Below, piece by piece: positions 23,649 through 35,600 of a stretch of DNA of 64,000 nt; within the stretch, counting starts at the first letter, position 1, and each line of letters opens with the position of its first letter. Location: NCBI RefSeq assembly GCF_037975245.1, contig NC_092562.1, positions 23,799,554-23,863,553 of the forward strand, read 5' to 3'. The notes under the pieces were generated by a model, which worked only from the letters and a program-made list of their open reading frames with translations, had not been told where the DNA came from and did no database searches. Origin of the DNA: Apostichopus japonicus (lineage: Eukaryota; Echinodermata; Holothuroidea; Aspidochirotida; Stichopodidae). The position numbers and the translations under genes are program-made.

Positions 23649-26600
23649 ATGTCTGACAATTCAACAACCACATACATGAACTCATACCTATTATTGATAT
23701 TCTTTGCATGTCTTACAGTACGATGGTGTGTCTCAATCAACTCATATTCTGGTATGTTTATGTTGTTCATTTTTACATGTTTCCCAGTAAGGTCGTGTCA
23801 AGGACTAGCTAAAACTAGTACCAGTTCTGCTTTCTCGCGGAACTACTAAGACGGATCTCGTCATAGTTATTACTAAGTAGTAGCCTAGTGCCAGTCTATA
23901 GTCGTGAAGCTAAGACGAGAGCATGAGATCTTGAAATGAATCCCTTCTGGGAACTCATTGGTTTAACGTTGTGGTTCTAATTATGGTGGTTCTTGTATGC
24001 AGACGCTTTTTTAAAATGTCCCTATGTGAATGGGCGAAGTGGAACTTTTAGGGCCTTAGTTGGGCCCCACTCCTCCCCTCCCCTTTACAATTGATATCAC
24101 AAAGATTTATAAAGAAAAAGGAATAATTCATTCTGGTATCACATCGCAAACAGCTATGCAAAATGGGCAAATTGCTACACAAGTGCATAGAATTAAGAGC
24201 AGTTTTTGTATGTATACAGGAACCATTGTATTTTTTACTGACAAAGATCAGAGCCTTATCAACTATAAATTAATCCTGTAGCATAATTTTGTTGGCTGCA
24301 AACATTGTATGATTGTGAACATGTATTTTCTGTCATGAAAAAAAAGGAACAGTGTAGTATATCTTCACTTATGCAGGCGCGTAGCCAAGGGGGGGCGAAG
24401 GGGGCAGCCGCCCCCCACTTGAGCATAATTTTTTTTTTTTTTTAAATGTTTTTATGATATCGCTAGTATTTTCAAAAGAGAAAATGCTAAGATGCAACTT
24501 ACAAGGCCTGGGAAGTGCCATTTCCAGCGATCTGGGAGGCATTCTAAGCCAAAATTTTCTTGTACGCTTCGCGCCAACCATGGTGGCGCTACGCTTAGAT
24601 AGTTTTCAATGCCGAATCTACAGTTTCGCCCCTCCCTTGGCAAATTCCTGGCTACGCGCCTGCACTTATGATATGGGTTAAACACTGACAGCTCTACGAA
24701 ACCAGCTAAAGACCAAAACTTACATTTGGCACGAATATTGTACATGTGAAGAAAGAAAGTTGTCCTATTGGAACAGCTCACAAAATAGCACGTGAAATGT
24801 AGTCTTTGGTAAGGTTTTAACTGCTGCTACCTTCGTTCTAGTGTGGAAGACCAATTTCAAAATTTAAGCACAGTACTTAGCAGTTCAAATGCTTGAACAG
24901 CAGCCTTGCTGATTCTGATCATTAGGTAAGTTATAGCTCTATATGCCATGTTGCCAACCACTTCTTCAGTAGGAGTAATATAGTAATGAAGAGTCTAAAT
25001 CAGAATACACAAGGTTAACATTCCTTGCCTCATAGTTCTCTGCTATGTGTGAACTACTTGTTTCTTTTTCTGTGAATTTAGTGCAGATCTGTTGCTCCAT
25101 CCACCTATTGTGTCACGTAGCAATATGTTGACATCAATCATGTGGAATTCACCATGTCTGTAAAGTGAGTCTTTTTTCATTTTTTCAGGAGCAGGCAAAC
25201 CACCCATGTATGGCGACTATGAAGCACAGAGACATTGGATGGAAGTGACTTTCAACCTCCCTGTGCAGAAATGGTTAGTCTAACTGTTTGTTTACATACA
25301 GTTCCATCACATCAAGATTGCACAAAACATTGGAAAGTCTCCTAAATGGTTGACTTTGATAAATCACTATCAACTTTCCAAAAGTGTGGCAACTTCTTCT
25401 CCAAACATCTGGAGTTAAGTTTAACAGTCCAAATTTAACAATAGATTGTGGTTTACACCCAGAATTATTGTTGTTAAATTAAACAGCCCATCAATGTTCA
25501 TCAGCAGGAGAACCAAGGAGAAATCGGAAAGCCTGTCTAACCATTAGATGCTTTTTGTGTGTGTGTGTGTACAATGATTTGACTGGAGAATGTAATCTGT
25601 GATTAGGCAAATGCAAGGAACACAATGTTTCCCCTAATTCTGTCAATGTTTGGAACTGTGAAAGTGATGATTGAAGGAAATCTTAACTACAACATGTTTT
25701 GGTGCAAAAAAAGAAATGCACATATCGCCTATATATCTCGAAAACCAAGGGAGGCATCCACTATTATTGGTTGTAGAGTGATTTTAAAAATGTAAGTTTC
25801 ATCAGTTCTTTCTGCCTGTGACATTCTAAGTTAATCAGAACTAAACTGCTAAAGATACACTCCCATTACCATTTTTGCAAATTTCTTTCAAACATGCAAA
25901 TTTTAACAGCAGGCTACTAAATTACTGTTGACATAGAAAAACAACAATGATTTCTACGAATTCGCACGATTTTAGACTTTGGTTTTTTTTTCTATATAAT
26001 ACATGTGATTGAGTTATATATACTATAGAAAACGAGGTAAACTAATATCTGACTTTCCTACGGTCAAAGAGATTGATGAAATTGTATGTTTTTCAATACT
26101 AAAACATGTACTGGTTCATATATAAAGAATGTTACAAACAAAAAAGGATAGCACAGGATTCTCTGTACGTGAAGGGAAAACATTGTTCGTGTTTTGCCTA
26201 AAAATGTCAAAAAGCCTCTCACCTCTTCTTAGTATTAAATTTTAAGTTGTAGGAGCCTAACTTGTTGAATTTGCACGCAGCTTTCATGATGATTTTTAAT
26301 TTCATTGCGTGAGAAGCAGGATATTAATTAGATCAAACAAATGGCATTAACACGTTCACTGTATTGGCCTAAGTAACTTATCCATCGCAGCAATCAAAGT
26401 TCTAATGAAAAACGCTGGCAATATCCGATTAACACAGTGCTGTTCTCGTTTAATTCCTGTAGAAAATCATAGACAAAATGTCAATGATTTACTACCAATT
26501 TCTTTAATTATTTACAAATTGTCTACTATTGTGGTTTACACGATGCATGGACATGTCAACAGAATCTCAGACTCATTTTATAGTCCAAGAGCTGACTGAA

Positions 26601-29600
26601 AAAGCCTTGGCTAATTCCCATTGATACTGACAGTCTACACATGAGAGGAATACGGAATTTGCCCCTAAAAGCACATTGATACTTCTGTTTTCATTTCTAA
26701 ATATATATGGTATGAGCTTGTATGTATAAAGTTTTGTTGTATGAGAACTTAATCAGGTCAAAGAATTAGCATTGACACACTTACCATGTTTATGTGGAAA
26801 ATCCACAGCAGAAATATAAAACTTAATCCACCGCAGCAGCAGCAGCAAATAACATTTTAGATAAAAAACAGCAGTTTCAACTGATATTTTCCATAACAAG
26901 TGTTGTCTTGAAATTTTCATCCTGTTTAGACCAGGATCTCTCGATCCCACTGTGAGACGGAGAGAGGAAAAACCAGTTTAGTTTTAGTTGTAACGAGTTA
27001 AGGCACAAGTTAATCAATCGCTGATATAATACAATAACTATGCAGTCTCACATTTAAACTTAACTGCATATTTGGATAAGGCATCTGAATGGATTTTTGG
27101 CATAAACAAAGGCTACTTCTAGTTCTTAAAATAATAAACTGAACCTGCTCAATCTTTCTAATAATTCAATACATAACAATACAATCAATCTGGATAGCCG
27201 TAAATACTTATTTCTATCTGGATCATTTCGGGGAATCCCCTACTCTTGTTGCTACGCAATGACGTCACCCCTCATGACAGTTCTAACGACCAAATGTACA
27301 CGCTATAGCCTATCATAACGCTAGGTCACTGAGCAACATTACGTACAAAGAAATTACCTAAAATGTCACATCTACGGCATCCTGATACATATGATATACT
27401 ATTATTAACAACATCAAGAAATAAATCACTTTTGTACTGATATGACTCGTGTAAATTATGATTTTGTACCACTAATCGAACTTTAACGACAAACAATTGT
27501 TATACGAATATACGTAGGCCCATGATAACACAGACATATCCTACATGCAAACCTGACGGCCTCGTTTATAACGAATATTAACTCCTATGTATCGATGGCA
27601 AATCTAAACCATCCGTCATAATGAAACACTTTTAATAACGACAAATATTTAATCAACAACCTAGTAATACTTCCATATTCACATGAAAGGGATTTAAGCA
27701 TCATCTTACCTGTGAGACGGAGAGAGGAAAAACCAGTTTAGTTTTAGTTGTAACGAGTTAAGGCACGTGTTAATCAATCGCTGAGGCTCCGCCCACCATA
27801 CGCGCTATTGAACGCCAAAACAAACAACAAAATTTTGGGTAGGGCACCGCTAATCATACCCATAACAATCCTCCACGTCAAATGGTATGGTAACATTTTC
27901 CTAACCTTTGCTGCTTCAATCCCACCAGAGACAGAACTGAACTCCTCTACCTGTCTTGCAATACAGCACTTATTATTATTATTAGTCACTACCAGATTAG
28001 TGTATGTCGTCCAGTTACAGAGTTGGTGATAATTAACAAATCATAATCATGGACGTTAAATATGAATGTAAGAGACTGACTTTGGTCAGCTTGCGGCTTT
28101 GATTTAAGCCAATGAGGCTTCCTAGCGAGTTCTAAAAAATTCACGCCTTCTGACTAGTTGGCTGATGAGTATACTGTATGGTATGATTATACAAGTTTCT
28201 TTTCTTCTGCCACGTCCCCCCCCCCTTCTCTTGCCAACAAACATGTTTTGTTGGCTTCAATAATAAAAGCCAATTTGCTGACTTCAAGTCTTCCACCCGA
28301 ATTGGCATTGAACTTGCTTCGTGGGGTTCCATGTGTCTAGCTGGCATCTTGGATGTTTGGCAGATTACCAAAGTTTTTAAACATGATCAAGTTTATCAAT
28401 TTGTGCCAACGAAGTTGTAGCTTACATATATCCGAGGTAAGGTTGAATATGCCAAACTTCCATGATCAAGTTTGTTTTTGCTATTGTCTTCTGGCCCAGT
28501 TTCAGTTAAGTGGGAAACTTCTAAGAGGTCCATTAACCGAGTGGGTGGTTGTGTCTACAGCATTTTCAGCCACCTGCTTGGCAGATTGCCAAGCAGCCAG
28601 GCATTTATGTATTATGCTAATTTACAGACCGTGGTTGGCGGCAACTTGACTGGCTTGCGATTGGACTACCCAAATATAGTGGTAGGTGGCTTCTATATTT
28701 CCATGACATCCAGGTCAGCGCATAAAAACATTCTGCATACATTACTGCAGAACTGCCAAGTGACCAGTTAGCTAGGTTGGCAACCTGGATTACAAGGACT
28801 TTTTTGTGCTCTGTTTTCTGTACTCTGAAGATTTCTGTGGTATCATACTGTAGCAAAGTTATCAACTAGTAACCAAAATTTCAAGGCTTGTTACTTCAGT
28901 TAAGAAGCTGTTAGTGACAAACTAGTATAGGAATTGGTGGATGATGCCATGAAGGGTGGGGTTCATATTGTGTTGGAATGGTGCAAGTTATATACAGGTA
29001 TCATACAATAGTAGAGGATGATTAGCAAAACTCTGACACCTATATGGAATAACTGGATTATATTCTCAGATGTTATTCATTAATAATTGTGCTGCTGTGT
29101 TGAACTACTACAACCAGTTATGGTGAGTGTCTCAACTTCTCAAGTGTTATTTACTCTGTTCTTGTTTAAGCCCTTATTTTACCTTTCACTTAGCGAATGA
29201 AACCAACTTGTATAAGAAAGGTAGCAAATACAAAATCAATCTTGTTGACACTTGTTTAAGCTTTACATAAATGTAGACATAAACCAGTAAATGTAAGACA
29301 AAGTGCTGTGATCATTTTTAATTTAACAATGTTGGAGAAGTTCAGGAAATAATTAGTTATTAGATACAGGTTGCCTGTATGATGTTTCCATTCAATATGT
29401 GTGTGTGTTGCTGCTATGAAGTACACAATCCTCCATGAACCTTCTTTATGTAGCAGAAACTCCAAATTTCCCTCTTAACCAGATGTTCTTTGGTGTTTGG
29501 TTTCAAAAGTCGACAAATTTGATCCTAATTTTTTTATATTAACCCCCCCCCCCTCCCCCACCAATAGCATACCTAGGCATTTAGTTCATATTGAAGGGAA

Positions 29601-32600
29601 AACGGCAGAAGAAGGCATGCAATGCAAATTTTCAGTTTCCTGTGTTATCCAATGTTTTATAATTAAATAAATGCTCCCTTAATCTTGTTGTGAATTGAAT
29701 TCCACTTAGGCCAGAAACGTCAGGATTAGCTGACACATCCCAACGCTTTCTGATAGCAGTTCTTGTTGGTATATTGGGAACTGATCGATATAAGATCTTG
29801 CTACATAGAAATGTGATAAACCACATATTCTGTCGTGAGTATCACTGTTTGTTTTGGGAAGAGAAAATGTCACAAAGCATCAAAGTGTATACTTGCGTCA
29901 GAAAAAGAGTTTTGTTTCCTTAATATCCATCCATGAAAGCTTAGCTCATAGCGGCTGGGATATTTCCTCATTGCCTACAGTATGTATACATCATGCTGAA
30001 GGTGTGTGACCACTTGTGTGTGCAGTGCAAAAGAACTTCTTCTGTGCACATATTTTGTGGCTTTGGAATTAAATAGATGGATGTCTAGCTGGCTGGCTCA
30101 TACTAACAATTAAGTGAAGCATAGGAGAAGGGAAAGAATGCAGCCATGTAAATATTAAGGATGTATTGTCATAATGTTACTTGAAGCTGGGTGGTGTGAA
30201 GTGAAATTCTGGTAAAATCATTTATACTGTTTTATCCTGTATATCCTACTGCAGAGTCTAGTGTTCTTTTTCCAGAACTTTGAAGCCAAGGAATGCTTCC
30301 TCAAAATTTCTGATTACCCATAATGCAGAATGAATATTAAAAAAGCTACTACTATTTATATTTTTTTCTCCACACCTTTCTGTCATTGTCCTTCTCCAGT
30401 TTATTCCCTACCCTGCTCCTTTAATCCTCCCTTTGTCCCTCCACTGTTTATCTCCTACAGTACCGCTCCTCTTCCCCTGTTGCTTTCTTCTCTCCATCCC
30501 TTGTCCACTAATCCCCTTACATGTATCTCATTGTGTTCACCGTGCTCATTAACCTGTCTGTATTCTGTGCTTGTTTTTGTCCCTTCTGTTACTGTTACTT
30601 GTCATTTAGCCTCTGAAGAATATCCTGCTAGGGTCAAAACATCAGGCCAACTTACTTTTACACATGTATACTATTTATATAGTAAGTGGAGGTAAAGGTC
30701 AATACCACTCTTTTATTTTCCACAATATTCTTCAACATTTTCAAGTTTTGGGAGTTTATGAAATGATGGATCATTTAACATCGGCACCTTCTCTTTAAAT
30801 ATCAAGGATTCTGACAGGGTTACCTGGTGAAATGCAGAGTTTACAATAATGCAATGTAGAAATCACACCTCTTTATCATCTCTTACAGGTACCAGAATTC
30901 CTCAGACAATGACCTTCAGTATTGGGGCCTAGACTATCCACCCCTAACAGCTTACCATAGCTGGCTTTGTGGATATGTGTAAGTTGACCTTTCATGAAAA
31001 TGTAGTAAGAATACATACATTTATAAATGATCCAGTACAATTCACAAGATTGACAACTTAAAAAATCTGAATGTCAAATTCACTATTGCCTTGAACTGCT
31101 CCCAATTTATCATTTAAAGGGCCTGCGCTAGCCATGATCAATTCAATAAAATCTTGCTTAAATAACAACTGTTTTGTAATGGCAAGGTCATGATCCAATT
31201 ATACTCAATGATCACTGCTACTGCTGCTGTTAAGTAGCCTGCACAAAGTAGACTAGCGACAGTATGCAAAGACATTTAATCAATTATGATTACGTCAGCC
31301 AGACCAAGATTTATACTGCCATATGTGTAGGAGTTAAAAGCATTCTGGTGCTGTGGCCGAGTGGATAAAGGTGGTGGCATTTGAAGCAGTGAAGCTTAGC
31401 AATCAGGAGGTCAGATCATAGTAAGGTTGGTTTTTCATCCAAGAGCAATTTATGGTTTTCTCATCTGCAATGACTCGTGCTAAATTGAACAGAACTCAAA
31501 TTTGGGTGAAATGTTGCATTTGAAGCCACCGACATGAAAGTTGTAAGCCCTTGTGGGCTTCACCCACATTCATGGTTGCTTAAGTGTGTAAAAAAAACTG
31601 CCTGGTTATGATTATTATTCTAAAGGAAACAGTGTGAAGTTTAGTCATTCCATACATGAGGGATGTGTACTGTAATAGCTCAAAGATTGGAGGAATAAAT
31701 TTCTAAGATTAAAAAGCTCCAAAAGGGAAACCATTGAAAGGAATATGTAAGACACACATCTTCAGTACTTTAGTTCCTGTTAGCAGTCTCCTCTTCTCAT
31801 AGTTTCAGAATTTACAAGCACTTATCCAAAAATGGCTGAAACCCTTCACTGGCTTTTAGCTCTCTTCCCCTTCTCTATTTTTCTCCACACCTCTCTGTCT
31901 TTGTCCCTCTCCAGTTTATTCCCTACCCTGTTCCTTTAATCCTCTCTTTGTCCCTCTACTGTTTATCTCCTACCTCTCCTCTTCCCCTGTTTCTTTCTTC
32001 TGTCCATCCCATGTCCACATATAATCCCCTTTCATCCATCTCATTGTGTTCACCATGCTCATTAACCTGTCTGTATTCTGTGCATGTTTTTGACCCTTCT
32101 GGTACTGTTCTGTTACTTGTCCTTTATCCTCTGAAGAAGATCCTGCTAGGATCGAAACGTCAGACCATTCATTCATTTCTTTATTCCAGTATAAATTTAC
32201 AGAGAAATTTATAAATAGGATAAAAATATAACAATATACAAAACATCAAAATACAGGTTAAGACATATAAAAGTTTATTAGACTAAGTTAATATTGAAAA
32301 CCTAAAAAGCTTTACAAAAGTTATCCAAATTATCAAGGAGCTACAACAAAGGATCTAAGACCAACTTACTTTTATACACCCTTCACTGGTAACCATTCAT
32401 TCAGTAAAAAACTAGAAGCATGTAACTAAATGCAGCCAGTTAAACGTACATTGAAGAAGGTGGTTTGTATTTCCTTACCAAAGTAATTCAGCTCTGTTGT
32501 ACTTTTCACCAGACATACTCGCTTTTGGGTTCGGACACCTCTGAATTTTCAATAAAAGTGTTATGCAAATATTACTTCTTTTTTTCCCTTTAAATATTCC

Positions 32601-35600
32601 AAGAAATGTATTAAAGTCAATCTAGTCAGTAGAATCATAACTCAACGAAGTGGCTAGTTAGTCTGGTCTGTTTTATATCGATAGCAAAATGGGTCCAGAG
32701 CTTTATATACAAGTCAGGCAGGTTTGTGGGCTCACATTGGCGTAGCTTAGATACTTTATTTTGAATGTCCCAGAATTTGTTTTCATTTCTTACGTCTGTT
32801 GTGACAGCCACACCAGTGCAGCCATCTGTCAATATGCATGTTGTGCTAATGTATTTGTGCGTGGTAGGGTATGTACTAACACAGACCCAATTATTCTTGT
32901 TACCTGCAGAGCAGACAAGATTAATCCGGACTGGGTAGCGTTGCAGAGTTCAAGAGGATATGAGAGCGATACGCACAAGCTGTTCATGCGGTATACTGGT
33001 AAACATCACAAAAAATTGCTGAACGAAACATGTTATTTTTTATGACAGTATCCCAGGTGACAGACACTTAGTTGATTTATTCTGAATTACCAGATGAGAA
33101 TCACATTCGGATATTCCCTTTGTTGTGACTATAATGTGAAAGCAGACCTATGTTTTTGAGTCCATGATCATTGTCTGACAAATTTATCTCTTCAAATTAA
33201 ATGGTCTTTGCCTTTCGTTTGCTCTCCGCAAAGTTAATCCAGTAATGGTACAAAATAGACAATAAAAAAATAATTGAAGTGATTTGAAATGCGAGATTTG
33301 AAGTAAACAACCCTCTTGACTTGTCAATTTCTCTTCACAGTGATGATAGTTGATGTGATCCTCTACTTGCCTGCCATCCTTCTCTTTTACTTGTTTGCAA
33401 TCAAGGGCAAGACGATAGGAGAGAGGCTGTTCCTAACGTCAATCGTGCTGTTGTATCCAGGACTGATACTGATTGATCATGGACATTTCCAGTATCCTTG
33501 ACTCTTATGTTAAATAAGCTTTAATTGCCAGTGAGTGTAGAGAGTAGGAACAGTCTGGATAAAAATGATGTATGACTTCATCAAGTCCCAACTAGGACCA
33601 GAGGACTTGTACACTGTTGTCAACAGGAGCAGGGTGGGCAGGTGGGCAGGTGGGCAGGTGGGCAGGGGAATTCAACACAGGGAAGGCTTGCATCAATCAT
33701 TGAGAAAGGGATAAGCACCATTTTGATGATAGCAGTAGAGATCAGTCCATAAGAGAACATCTCCATTAAACATTACTGTAAATGAACAAAATATAGTAAA
33801 TATGCAATCTCTACAATTGGCAGACCAGGGAACAGATTTTGTCAAAAAATACAAATAAAATTAACAAATGCACAGGAATTTTGGGATGGAGTGGGGAAGG
33901 GCTAGTGCACAGGTGACACTAAGCATTGTTTATAGCACATTGGGAAGTTGTTAATACCTGGTCTTTCCTGAAAAGTTACAGCATATAGTATATATTATAG
34001 TATTGATCACCAGACCGAAGCAGATTCAACACAAAGAGTTTTGCTGTAGACACTGCAGTGTCAAAAGTAGGATGCTGAGGGGGACTGCCTCATCACTGCA
34101 GTTAGGCAGCATGGATCATTACCAGGCTGTCTGGTAACATGATCTACAGTTTAACACAATAGCTACTGCTGGTCTACAGAGACAGTAACCTCTGTTGTTT
34201 TCAGCATTGCTGCAGGGGAGTATACAGCATTCTGTGGCATTTCTATTTGACTTCGTATCTGATGGAAAGTTCATAAACTTATCGAAATATTCATAATTTT
34301 AGACAGGTATTTCTAGCAAAATTTAACAAATGTACTTTCATTTATTGTAGAGTACACATATTACAAAGCTTGACTTCCTTGTTTTTCATAACAGTCCATG
34401 ATTGCTTTCTGTAGATATAATAATGCCAGCCTTGGGTTGACAGTATTTGCCGTGACCTTCGTCAGTCTAGGTCATGACCTTTGGGGTTCTTTCTTCTTCG
34501 TCTGCGCTCTGAATTACAAACAGATGGAACTTTATCATTCCGTTCCTTTCTTCTGTTTTCTCCTCGGAAAATGCATCAAGTCCTCTGAGGAAAATGGGTA
34601 AGAAACCATTTAATGTCACACAATCTGTATTAAAGGTCAAATCCCTACTGTATGTGCTCATCCTCGGTAATTTGTTCTAAACTAAGCTTGGATCCATAAA
34701 TCCAGTATATTTGCTCTCCTATTGCCAGCTTTATGTGTGTCTGCTATAGTTGTAGCGAAGAGAATAAACTTTTACATTATCATTACTTGTCTTTCTTCCG
34801 TCATTAAGTTGCGAGTTTAACATTGACCGCCTGAACCATGTGCTATTTTAAAGTGAGAGTATGTCATTGCTCAAATGCTGTAATGTAAACCACAGTGTTA
34901 TAATTACTCTATAACCAGAATGTGCAATCAAAGTGTGTTTCTGGATGTCATAGTGTACCAATACCCTGGAGGCTGGGCAATTGAAACTATAAACATGCAT
35001 TAAAGCAACTATGTATATACAATACTCATGTTGCTGTTGACAAGGGAGAAAAAAACAAATAAATTTGCCATCATATGGAAAGGATCAGTTACATAATTAT
35101 AAAATGTGTGACCAAGTTCTTTGTTTTTTTTGTTAAAGAGAAAACATACTCTCATTTGATTTTGGACACTCAATGAACGGCCCATTATATTACAATAATT
35201 GCAATTCTGTTTCTTATCAAGATACTCAATAGTTTGATGTTACAGTCGACTCAGTATCATAATTTGAACCTTTCTGCATCCTGTTAATAGTAATGCTCTT
35301 TAACATTCTGACCATTATTCCACTGGACCTTTCTTTTTTTCTCATCAGCTTGTGGAAACTAATTAAAATTGGGTCTGTGGTCGTATTAACCTTTGGACTT
35401 TGTTGGTTACCATTTCTGAGGGATACAGATGTTGCTCTACAGGTCCTACGTCGCCTCTTCCCTTTCGGAAGAGGTCTCTTTGAGGTAAGTCCTGACCAAT
35501 CCTGTCCTGCCCACTAAGAAAGAGGACTTGACCCACCAAAGTGTGAGGTACCCTTACACATAAACTGGTCTCTCTCTCTCTGAGAATACTGTCAGGTTGA

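Noticed and set aside
31346-31420. Functional tRNA-Ser or tRNA-Leu gene
   Set aside because: The head resembles a tRNA but the B-box and acceptor stem are decayed and it runs into a SINE body with an ATT tail.
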